This document shows positions 36,430 through 47,600 of a stretch of DNA of 64,000 nt, piece by piece. Both the position numbers and the translations under genes were made by a program. Numbering within the stretch: the stretch's first letter is position 1; each line of letters starts with the position of its first letter. A model generated the notes under the pieces. The model saw only the letters and a program-made list of their open reading frames with translations, had not been told where the DNA came from and did no database searches. The DNA comes from an uncultured Prevotellaceae bacterium (GTDB lineage Bacteria > Bacteroidota > Bacteroidia > Bacteroidales > Bacteroidaceae), in the NCBI GenBank assembly GCA_947165505.1, contig CAMVAT010000018.1, forward strand, positions 1 to 64,000. Reading direction: 5' to 3'.

Positions 36430-38670
36430 TCACCTCTCACCTCTTTTCACCTGAACCGTGTTCGAGGGTTTGGTGCGCCGTCCGTCCTTATAGACGATCT
36501 TGACGAAGTATTCGGCGGTATCGCCGGGCTTGAGCAGCCGGTCGGCGTAGGTCTGTTCGCCTTTCTTCACGGTGGTCACGAAGCGGAATATCTTGTCGCC
36601 CGGTGCCTTGCGGTAGATGCTGTAGCAGTAGTCGCCGTCTTCTTTCAGTTCTTTCACGTCCCAGGCGATGCGTGTCTCGTCTTTCTTGCTGTCGTAGTCG
36701 GCTGCCAGTTCGATGTTGGCCTTCACCAGTATCGACCCTTCGTGCAGCACCGAATAGACCAGTGTCTTGCCGCTTGAGATGCCCGACGTGTTCCACGACT
36801 CCATGGCATACTGGTAGCGCCGCTGCCGGTCGTAGGGCGGGTTGTCAAACACATTGATGATATGGCCCGCCGCCTTCACCGAGTCGGCGTCTAAGTGCAT
36901 GATCACCTTCCAGTTTTTCTCGCCCTCTTTCTTGCGATACACCACGTGGTCTCTCATCGTGGCGTCGGTGCCGGCTATCCACCGCATGCTGATGCCGTCG
37001 TTGTCGTGCCACAGCGAGTCGAGGTGTGCCAGGGTGGGGGGCACCATGGTGGGTCGCTCCACGCGCAGGATGTCGCTCCATGCGCCTTGGTTGGTCGAGT
37101 AATCCACCGCGCTCACCTTGTAATAGATATATTTCTGGTTCACGTCGAGAGCCAGCGAATCGATATAGTAGGTCTCCTTGATGCCACCGTCGTTGAGTAT
37201 CTGCCACATGTGTGTGGTGTCGTTGCAGAAGGCTATCTGGTAGTAATCCACATCGTCGTTCACCTTCTCCCACGTCAGCATCACGTGTCCGTCGTTATAC
37301 ACGTCGGCACGGAAGTTCTGCGGTGCGTCGGGTGCTTTCATGTCTTCCACGCGCAGCTGTTGCGGCAGTGTGGTGCTCATGTTGCCCGCCTTGTCGTAGG
37401 CGGCGATGACGAGCATGCCCGTGCGCAGTCCCGTCACGTCGGCCACGCACATCGTGTCGCGTGGTCCTACGGGTTCGGGCAGCAGTTTCTTCCATTCCTT
37501 GCCCGTCACGCCCTCGTTGTAGTACATGGGCATGAATCCCAGCAGGTCGCCCTCGATGGTGTCTTTCTGCCAGTAGATGTGTGCCAGTATCTTCGCGCTC
37601 GGGTCTTTCTCCGGGCGCTCGATGTAGATGCCTTTCAGCAGCGGGGGCGATGGCGGGTCGATGTCGGTCATCTTCACCGTATGCACCTCCGAGGGGGCTG
37701 TCAGGTCGCCGAAGATGTCGTGCGCCAAGATGCGGTAGCCATAGACGCCGTCTTTGGGCACCACGTCGCTGAAGAGGGCTTGGGTCTGGTCGATGTCGTC
37801 TTGCAGGAACGGCACGTAGGGGTGCTCGTTCACGCGGTGCCAGTCTTCGCCCTCGCCCCGCCGTTCTATCTCGAAGCTGCTGTATCCCTTTTGCGGCCAC
37901 GACAGCACGATGCTGTAGGGGTCGGTGATGGTGTCTGTGATCTCGACGTCGAGCGGCTTGGGGGTGTAGCGTTTGTTCTCTATCTCGTTGATGATGCCGG
38001 GCGAGAAGATGATGCTGGAGTCGGGGTCCCACCGTCCGGGCTGCAAGACATACAGGTATCGCTCGCCCGCCTTCACGTTGCGGTCCACCAGTCGCATGGC
38101 CATGTCGTTGGCCAGGTCGGGCCGCCACTCGGCTATCAGCTCAGCCATGGCGAACATCATGTTCTGCTCTTCGCTCAGCTCCACCATGGCCTCGATGCTG
38201 CCGGGTATGGCGCGTGTCTGGTTGTACTTCATGCGCCCGTTGCCCCACATCAGTTCCACGGCCATCATGGCCACGCTGTCGGTGGTGTCGCGCTTGGCCA
38301 GCATCTGCTCGCGCGAGAGGGGCTTCAGTTGCCATGCCAGCGTGTCGAGGCTGGTACGGCTCAGACGATAGAGCGTGTAGCCGTATTTGTTGAGGTACTT
38401 CCAAGACACATAGTCTTCGGGTGCCCAGCGCAGCACGATGCTGTCGCCGTAGGTGCGGGCCAGCAGGTGCATCTGCGAGCGCACCAGATACAGGTTGTGG
38501 TCGGGCTCCACGGAGTCGCCCGGCAAGCTGTCATCAGCGGCGGTCAGGTGGAGCGGCTCCCCGGCGGGTGCCATGCTGTTCATCGTGGCGCGCCCGCCCC
38601 ATGCCATGAAGGGCAGTGTCATGCAGCATACGGCGGTACAGACGGTCGATATTCTCTTGTTATATTTCAT
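36430..38670 (-). CDS. fibronectin type III repeat protein
   Basis: The 746-residue protein has a signal peptide (about 28 residues) and several FN3-like beta-sandwiches. Examples of edges are DPYSIVLSWPQKGYSSFEIER, APDAPQNFRADVYNDGHVMLTW and PTLAHLDSLWHDNDGISMRW; I count about five between residues 235 and 740. There is no enzymatic motif. FN3 arrays in surface proteins act as spacers or binding modules. The start codon is three bases after the stop of the giant gene, so they are strongly coupled, and a joint function is likely. The whole cluster follows the pattern of large Bacteroidetes surface-protein operons. Confidence 0.8.
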   Translation of the reverse strand: MKYNKRISTVCTAVCCMTLPFMAWGGRATMNSMAPAGEPLHLTAADDSLPGDSVEPDHNLYLVRSQMHLLARTYGDSIVLRWAPEDYVSWKYLNKYGYTLYRLSRTSLDTLAWQLKPLSREQMLAKRDTTDSVAMMAVELMWGNGRMKYNQTRAIPGSIEAMVELSEEQNMMFAMAELIAEWRPDLANDMAMRLVDRNVKAGERYLYVLQPGRWDPDSSIIFSPGIINEIENKRYTPKPLDVEITDTITDPYSIVLSWPQKGYSSFEIERRGEGEDWHRVNEHPYVPFLQDDIDQTQALFSDVVPKDGVYGYRILAHDIFGDLTAPSEVHTVKMTDIDPPSPPLLKGIYIERPEKDPSAKILAHIYWQKDTIEGDLLGFMPMYYNEGVTGKEWKKLLPEPVGPRDTMCVADVTGLRTGMLVIAAYDKAGNMSTTLPQQLRVEDMKAPDAPQNFRADVYNDGHVMLTWEKVNDDVDYYQIAFCNDTTHMWQILNDGGIKETYYIDSLALDVNQKYIYYKVSAVDYSTNQGAWSDILRVERPTMVPPTLAHLDSLWHDNDGISMRWIAGTDATMRDHVVYRKKEGEKNWKVIMHLDADSVKAAGHIINVFDNPPYDRQRRYQYAMESWNTSGISSGKTLVYSVLHEGSILVKANIELAADYDSKKDETRIAWDVKELKEDGDYCYSIYRKAPGDKIFRFVTTVKKGEQTYADRLLKPGDTAEYFVKIVYKDGRRTKPSNTVQVKRGER

Positions 38671-38673
38671 AGC

Positions 38674-41600
38674 CTATTGATTTTGTTCCTGAATTCTTTG
38701 CAGTGCACATCCTAAGAGAAGGCTCCAACTGCTTGTTCCTTTGTTCTCCCAAAACGTGAATGGAGAGCCTTTATAGGTGTTGTCAAACGGACCGACCTCG
38801 TTCGGCAAGTTGGTCAACACGGTATATTGGCCAAGGTTCCAGTTGTAGCAGTTCACCCGGTAGGCACTAACATCTACCCCCTTGATCTTCCTCAGGCCGG
38901 ACTTCGCAACGAAGGTCTCTTTGGTGTAGCCATCCGAGGTGTCGAGCCATCGGGCGTTCTGGATGGACATGTTGGATCCGTAAGTGGCACTGTATGAGCC
39001 CGAGAAGCGGTACCACAGCTTGCGCGACAGTTGCACGTCTTTACGCTTGTTCAGATAGGTATTGCTGGTGGGGATGGCATAGCTTAAGGTCATGTCTTTC
39101 GTGTCATTATTCCATTCAAAGAGTGAACCCAGCAGCAGCGGGAACTGATAGGTGGGTATCTGCACGGATATGGTGTCGCGAGAGTTCTTGCGTCCGTTGT
39201 CCCAAGAGTACTTCACCGTCATGTACATGCCGCGGGTGTAATCATTAAACGGGCTGATGATTCGGCTCTTATAGATATACCGGGCGCTATGGTCGCCAAA
39301 CATTTTCTTCCACTCCGACTTGTAATTGCTCTTATAATTACCCAGGCCTGCCCACAGCCAAGGCCATGCCGACCGGGCAAACAGTTCGAAGATAGTCGAG
39401 GGGTTGTCGGTATTCCATCCCGCCACATGGTAGTTGATGCTCGACAGCGTCTCGGCCAGGTAATAGGGGGCTGCGATCTCGGCCAGCAAGTTCTTGAAAT
39501 TTTCAACATTTCTGCCGGGATAGTACACGGGCACGCGTTCGCTGCCGTTGACGAGGGGTGTCCAGTTGATGTCATCATAGCGTGGCAGCGGATATTCGCC
39601 GTATGCGCTCAGATATTGGCTTCTGTCAAAGACCGACAGGTTGTAGTATTTTCTGCGGCCTCCGGCGATGTTGTTTTCTTTGTTGGCAAAGTTGCCGCTC
39701 GTCTGTCCGCCCTTGCCGTAATAGATCATCGACTCAGCCATCGGTACGGCTTCACCGTAGGCATTGTCGTTCCAGTCGAAGGCGTAGGCGGTGATGGGAT
39801 AACCGCCGATGAAGAAGTAATTGGCTAAGTACGACAGATAGTAATACGGGTCGCGCAGGCGGCGGTCGGTGTCGTCCACCATCAGCAAGTCATAGTCACT
39901 TTCCGTCACGTCATAGGCGTATTCGATGTTGGTGAGTTTCATACCCACAAACGGGCGGCTGTAGGTCAGCTGGAATTGCTCGTCGGCCCAGTCAGCTGTC
40001 TCCGATTCCTGTGGGTGGTAGCCCGTCTTCCAGTTGCCGTCTATCACTTTGATACGGAGCGAGTAGAGCACCTTGTACTTCTCGATGGAGTCGGTCCGAG
40101 TATAGTGGGTGACGACCATCTCTGTCACGGGTTCGGGCTGTTCGGTGGCAGCCGGCTGTTCGGTGGCAGCCGATGCCGTGGTGGCGGTTAGCCCTGACAA
40201 GGTGATGCCGCCGCCTCTCGTATTGCCGCCAGTTGAGGTGCTGCCGCTGTTTATCTGCTTGCCGCCAGTTGAGGTGTTGCCGCTGTTTATCTGCTTGCCG
40301 CCAGTTGAGGTGCTGCTGCCGGTGCTGAACGTACCCAAGTATATCGCATTGCCGGGGCCACTGCTACTATTGTTGTTGCCATTCGCATTAAACGGGAGGT
40401 TAGGGTCATGGGTCGGCATCATGCCGCCGCTGCCTGTCAGTCCGTTGCTCTGCTGTCCGTAGCCGTAGGCACTCGAACTGTAGTTGGAGCCGGACGACAC
40501 CGTATTGGTCACCGTCCGGTAGGTGGTATCCACACATTCTACTTTAAACTTCTCGTAGTATTTATATACGAGCGAGAGTGTGCCTTCGTCGCCGGCCTCC
40601 CAGTGCGTCAGGTTGCCCGTGATGTTTTGGCTGCTGCTATTGGTGAAGAATTGTGCCTGATTGACTTTGTGGAACTTGGTGCCGTTCTTGTGCTTGCCGT
40701 GGCTCACCCACAGTATGTTGCTGCCGTTCGGGTAGATATAGCCATACGGGTAGCCCTCCTTGGCCACGCGCTTGCCGCCGTTGAAGTAGAACACCTGCTG
40801 CGTCAGTGCGATATTGGGATGTCGCGCGTCGTCTAAGTAGGTCACTACGGAGATGGTGTCGATGGTGGCATCCATCAAGTCAGAAAATTCGTTGTCTTTC
40901 TTCTCAAACACGTCGTCTGAGCCCAGCGTGCGTATCTCTCCTTCGTGCGAGGGATAGGACAGGGCCACGTAGGGATCCAGGTCGGCGGCATCCTCTACCT
41001 CCAGGTCGCCGCTGCCTGTGCGGAAGTAATACAACTGGTATTGTATCCACGGGCGGTCTTCTACCCAGCGGTGCTCGATGGTGTCCCACACCAGCGGTTC
41101 CACCTCTTGGCCCTTGCGTATCTCCTTGGCCGTGCCTCTCACGGCGATCACATAGTACATGTCGGGCTCCAGGTATTTCTTGATGTCGTCGAGGCGGAAG
41201 CGGGTCTGGGCCTCGGTCCTCCGCACCAGTTTACGATAAGCGGAATTATTGTTATGGAATTTGTTGTACAATGTCTCATAGTTCTTTTGCATGGCACCCG
41301 AGTCGAGACTGAGCCCTTTGGCTTGGCGCTCACCGAGTGTGAAGAGCTCTACGTCGGCATCCTGACGGAACACGAAGGTGCGCTTCGACTGCATCTCCAG
41401 GTCGGAGACGTCGCCCTCGTAGTCTTCCTCCAGCTGGTGCAGGGTGTTCTCGTCGAGCACGCGGAAGTGCTCGCCGATGGGCACCTGCGTGAAGTACTGC
41501 GGCTTCGAGGTGAGGTAGGGCGACACCAGCTCGGCATCCTTGGCCCATCCCTCTAAGTGGTTGGTCGTGCCGATGGTGCAGTCGCCGAACATCTCGAAGT

Positions 41601-44600
41601 TGTCGAGCGGGTTGCCGTAGAAGATGTTACACACGTGGCCGCACTCAAACTGGAAGCGGCGGTTCAGTTTCACCAGTCCGCCCAGCAGGTTGAGCTTGAT
41701 GCGCACGTCGCCCACGAAGTAGCTGGGGCTGGGCAGTCCGCAGCGCAGCACGCCGCCGATGCCGGCATCGATGATGTCGAACTTCTTGTCCCAGAAGCCC
41801 AGATCGACATGTATGCCGAACTTGGCGTAGAGGTAGGCGTAGAGCTGTCCCTCGGCATACCAGTGTTTGTAGCCCATGGTGCCGTCTTTCTCGCCCGGGC
41901 AGTCGTTGTACTTCAGGCGGGCGAAGGCCACGTCGAAGCCGGCCGTCGCGCCCATGTCGCCGTAGAAGATGCCCAGGTCGAACTCTACGAATCCCCACGC
42001 GCTGGCACCGCCCATCACACCGCCGTCGATCTCGGCATCCTTCGAGAATACCTTCAGTGCCTTCTTACGAGCCTTTTCGGCTTTCGCCACCGAGGCGCCT
42101 TCCACGCCGCCCTTCGACTCGCCGGTGAGGAATTTCTGTATCTTCTCGGGTATCGGGGGCAGTTCGCCGTTGTTGGGCAGCTCATTACCCACGCACACGT
42201 AGAAGTCGTTTCCGATATTCACCGTCACGATCTTCGACTTGAAGTCGATGAGGGTATAAGAGCAGCGCTTGTCTTTGGCGGGCTCGCCCAGATAGACGTG
42301 CCACCGCACCTTGTTGTAGTTGACCCCCTTCTCACGGAAGGTGATCTTCAGGTCTAACGACACGTGTCCGCCCATCTTGGCCTTGGCTTCCGACTTCGCT
42401 TTGTCATCGTCTGAATCCTTGGTGTTGGCCGTCGTCTTATGGCCGGCGGTGGCACCGCTGTTGTCGTCCATCTTGCCTTGCAGCGTGCCCGTGGGACCGA
42501 TGATGGGCGGCATATATTTATCGTTGATCAGTTTGAACTTCTCTTCTATTTCGGCGCTGGCCCGTTTCAGGTCGGCCGCTATCTCGTCGGCTCCGATGGC
42601 CTTGCCGGCGGCATCGAGCAGTGTGCCCGCGTCGGCGCTCACATCCACCGTGGCGGTCAGCTGGAAGTATTTGTTCTCGTCGTCGTTCTGCCACCTGATG
42701 GTCACATTCGCGTCGATCATGTCGGCCACCGCCTTCACACCACCCGTGAAGAGGAAGGTGGTCAGACGATCGTGGTCTCTGTCGTAGAGCACGCTCAGGT
42801 GCATGTCGCCCTTGATCACCTCACCGTCGCTCGACGACAGGCCCATGTCGGCCATCACGCCGATAAGTCCGTGCTGCGGTTTCACCTTGCTCTTGTCCTC
42901 TTTCTCGGCATAGCAGTTGATGAACACGCCGGCGCCTATCTTCGTGATCTTGAGCGGGGTAATCTCAATTCCCATCTTGCCGCCTACGCCCAGATAGAAG
43001 TAACCCCATTTGTATTGCTGGTCCTTGGTGTCGCCGTCGTCGGGCTTGTGCTCGAAGAATCCGCCGTCGGCCTCAAACGTGATCAGGTCGCCCGGCAGCT
43101 TGATGGCCAGCGAGCCGCCGTAGCCCTTGTCTTTCGACTCGGGGCCTTTCACCGTGAGCGAGCCTTTCAGGCTCAGACCGAGGAAGTTGGCATTCACCGT
43201 CAGTTCCTCAAACCGCACCTCCTTATAGGTCAGGTCGAAGTTCTTCACATCCACGTTGCAGTCGATCCATAGCGACAGGTCGGCGCACACCAGGGCGTTC
43301 TTTTCTACGTCGCTGTTGGTCTTCGTCGTGCTGCCCGGCTTGTCAACCAGGGCCACGCGGCCGGTGATGCCGAAGCCCACCATGTCTTTTTCGGTCTCTA
43401 ACTTCGATACCTTATAGTCTTTGATGCCGAAGTGGAACATGCCGATGGTCTTCTCGTACGAGGCGACCGACCAGATGCCCGTCTCGAATACGAACTTGTC
43501 GCCAAACCAGCACTCCTTGTTTTCCTGATTGAAGGTGTACCAGGTCACGCCGCCACTCTTTGAGTCGTTGGCCTTATCGGCGGCAGCCTTCTGCATGTCG
43601 GCTATCTTCTGTCCGTCGGGATATTTGGCGTCGCTCAGCCAGCGCTTGCAGTTGGCCAGGCGCATCTGGGTGAAATGGATGCCGGGGATGCTGAGCTTCA
43701 GGGGCACGTCTTTCAACTTCTCCTTCAGCCAGTCGTTGGCATCGGCGGTGCCGCCGATGGTGATGTCGCCCGCCAGGCACATTTCCACGCGTGTTTTGCG
43801 CTCCTCGCCCTCGGCGCGTCCGGCACGCGACTCCAGGAGGAAGTACGACTGCTTGTTGGTCAGTTCCAGTTCGGCCAGCAGGAAGTCGAAACGCACGTTT
43901 TTCATCTGCTCCTCATTGTCGATCTTGAGGATGCAGTCGAAGTCGGTGCTGCCGTCGTCGCGTGACACGGGATAGAGGTCGCACGTGAAGTCGATGTTCT
44001 CGTTCATCAGTGGCACGTGCATGTCGCCCGAGAAGCCGCACTTCTTGAACTTGTTTTGCACCACGTTCATGAAGATGTGCTTCAGGCGCATGGCCCATCC
44101 GTCGAGGTTCACATCCACCAGGTCGTTGATGTTCATCGCCATCGTCACGCCCTTCTGGTCGATGAGCATGTTGTTGGCGCTGAAGCTGATGCCGTGGTCG
44201 GAGATGAAGCAGGCGGGGAACTTCACTTCGAGCGCCTTCACATAGAAGCCCTGCCACGTGTTCATGTCGCCGTCGATGATGCCCGCCTCGTCGAGGTCGT
44301 AGCCCATCTCCTTGTCGGGGAAGGTGATGCCGGCGGGGTTGCGCACCTGCGAGTGGTCGTAGGTCACTTCCTGCGCGGTGAACACATATCCCTTGACATC
44401 TTTGTGGGTGAAGGGGTCCATCGAGATGGCGGCGGTCCAGTCGTACCAGTCCTTGACAAAGGCCTTGGCGGTGAATATGGGCACCTGGCCTTCCACCACC
44501 TCGCCTTTGTCATCGCACTTGATGAGGTTGGGTATCTCCATCTCCACGTGCAGGTTCAGGCCCGACAGGGTGTCGTTCGCCCATGTCAGGTAGCAGCCGT

Positions 44601-47600
44601 CCTTGGGGTCTTTCAGGTCTTTCGGGGCCTTGAAGTTGAACGAGAACGTAGAGTTGGGGTCGTTGAGCTTCACGTCGCTCAGCAGCGTCACGTAGCCCGA
44701 GCCTGGCAGCAGGCGTTCGGGGTCGAGACACACGCGCGGTGCGCCGAAGATGAGGATATTGTCTTCGGTGATGTCGTTGTCGTCGAGGGTGAACATGCCC
44801 AGCAGGTTCATCGAGGCGGTGGTGGGGTGGAACTCCATCGAGAGGATCTGCACATCCACCGGCGTCTCGTAGATGTCGGAGATCTGCAGCGGCATAAACA
44901 CCTCGGGCAGCACGTCGTCGTCGATGTTGAGGCCGTTGTCCCACAGATTTCTGTAGGTGGCGTAGCCGCGGCGCACGTAGTCGTAGTATTTTGAGGCTTT
45001 GATCTTGCGGCCCAGCGAGTTGATACCCTGCTTGGCGTTCTCCACGTCTTGCTCCATGTATTCCTTCAGGGCATCGGGCGTGCAGTAGCCCACCAGGTTG
45101 TCGAGGCCCCAGTCGGTGAAGATGTCATCGGGAATCCACTCTTTGAGCTGGTTCGGGTCGCTGTAGTCCATGCCGGCTTCCTTGGCGCGCTCCAAGAGGT
45201 GGTCCCAGTTCGACTTGGTGTCGCTCTGCACCACGCCGTCGTACATGATGTAGTCGGAGTTGATGGCGATGCCCTGGAACTTCACGCCCAGTTTGAACGG
45301 GGCGTCTTTGGGGTATTTCAACTTGACGGTGAGGAAGGCCGTTCCGCTCCACGTCTTCGTCTTTGAGTCGAGCTTCACGTCGTCGTTCATCTTCATGTCG
45401 TACTCGCCCACGTGCACCGTCTTGCCGCGCATCTCCTTCTCGCTGATGTCGATGGGCACGCGGTTCTCTTCGATGGTGCCGCCGCCGCAGGCATCGCCGA
45501 AGGCCTCGCTCAGTTTGTCGCTGTACTGCAAGGGCCATTGGTTCACATCGCCGAAGAAGCGCACCGAGGTCTCGTTCACGCATTCGGGCACGATGCGCAG
45601 CAGCAGCGCCTGTCCCACGCTCACCTTGCCGGCCAGGTCGCTCCAGGGGATGTAGTCTTCGAGCACATCCACGCCAGCCTTGTCGGTAGTGTCGCTGTCT
45701 TTGCCGCCTTTGTCGCTGTTATTTTCGGCTTCGGCCTTCAGTTTCCTCTCTTTCTCTTCCAGTTCGGTGATCTTGCTCTGGCAAGCTGCCACAGAGGTGA
45801 TGCCGTATTTCGCTTTCAGCTTGTCGAGCCGGTCGCGCTCCACCTGAGTCAGTTCGGGGGCGCTGGATATATCGATGGTGCCGCCTTGGGTGATGTTTCC
45901 TAGTCCGCTGGATATGCCCGAGGATCTGTTGCCGGTTTTCCCCGCTGATCCGGTTTTCCCGGCTTTTCCGGTTTTTCCGGCTGACCCGGAATTTCCGGAA
46001 TCTCCGGTATTTCCGGCCGATCCGGTGCTATTTCCGGAGGATATTTCGTTGCGGTTGGCATTGAGGGCCGCAGCCTGCTTCTCAAACAGGGCCTTCAGCT
46101 CGCGCAGTTCGCCCAGCTGCTCTTGCACCTGCTCCAGGGTCTCGGCAGAGCCGGTGCTGCCGGCTTTTTGGGGTTTCCCGGATTCTCCGGAATCACCGGA
46201 TTTTCCGGATTTTCCGGCATCACTGGCATCACTGGTGGTCTTGGGTCCTTTGACGATGCCCGAGTAGAGGGGTTCGTGCTCCAGGGCCTCCTCGGCGTTG
46301 GCATAGCCGCTGAGGGCGTAGAGCTCGGCGCGGTAGCGGAACTTGAGTGTGTCTTGCTGTTCGCCGGTGCCGCCCACGAACACAGGCCGGTGCCACGCCG
46401 AGTTGAGCGTGTTGCCGGCAAAGAGCGTGCGGTTGGTGTTGCCGTCGAAGTCGGGCTTATACACCTCGGGCACGCGGAAGACATAGAGCGAGTCGCCCTC
46501 GCCAATCTCGGTGGTGATGCCGAGCAGAGAGAGGTCGAACTCATCCTCTTCTTCTTCCTCCTCTTCATCGTCCCATTCGGTGTCGCCAATGTCGTCCGAC
46601 ATCTGCGGGGTGAACACGATGATGGGGCTCTTGCCCTCGTTCTCGACCATGGTGAAGTTCATCTCGCTCACGCCGAGGGGCTTGGCCTCTACCTGCGCCA
46701 CGTACTTCTGTCCGTCGAGCAGTTGGCGGATATGGTTGTAGTTTAATCTGTATTGCGGGGCGGAGATGCCTTGCACCCTGAACACCACGGGGTTGTGCAG
46801 TGCCTCCTCGGGTGTCTGCTTCAGGTCGGCGCCGTCGTACAACTTATAGATGCTCAGCGTATATTGGTACATGGGCGTGTTGTCGCGCCAGCAGTTGAGC
46901 GTGGGTTCCGACCACATGAACACGGGGTTGGTGAGCGGAAACTTGATGGGCTCGGCGCTGTTGGGCTCGGCCATGCTGGCCAGTGGCGTGGTGAACACGG
47001 GTGCCTGTGCGCGGTAGCAGATGCGGAAGAGTCCGATGCCGGTGATGTCGGCGTTGCTCATCGCCACGGGGTCGTCCACCATGTTGGTCGAGGGGTTCAG
47101 GCGCAGCGGGTCCCATTTATAGGCCGTCAAGCGGATGCGGTAGAAGCCCTCGGGCAGCAGACCGAACGCCGCGGAGCCGAAATTAGAGAACACATCGTCA
47201 GAGAAGTGCATCTCAGAGAGTGGGATATGGTCGAAGATGCGTCGCATCTGTTCCATCGTCAGGTTGATGGTGCCGTGGGCGGGCACCACGATGGGCGAAC
47301 CGGGCATGCGCGAGGGAGGCGAGCTCAGCGACAGCGACTGCGGCACGTTGTTGTTGTCGGCCAGCTGTTCTATCTGCACGGCCAGATAGACCTGCAGCTC
47401 GTCGGCCGTCTGGTTGATGAGGCTCACGGTGAAGTATTTGCCAGGGTTCGACTTGTAGTCGCCCACCTGCGGCGGCAGGATGTCCTGCGTGGGGTTCACG
47501 TCGAGCATCAGACTGGTCTGTTCTTGCGCCCTGAGGGTGTAGGGTGCTATGCAGAGAATCAGTGCGGACAGCAGGGCAGCCCACCGCCCTGTGCGTCTCG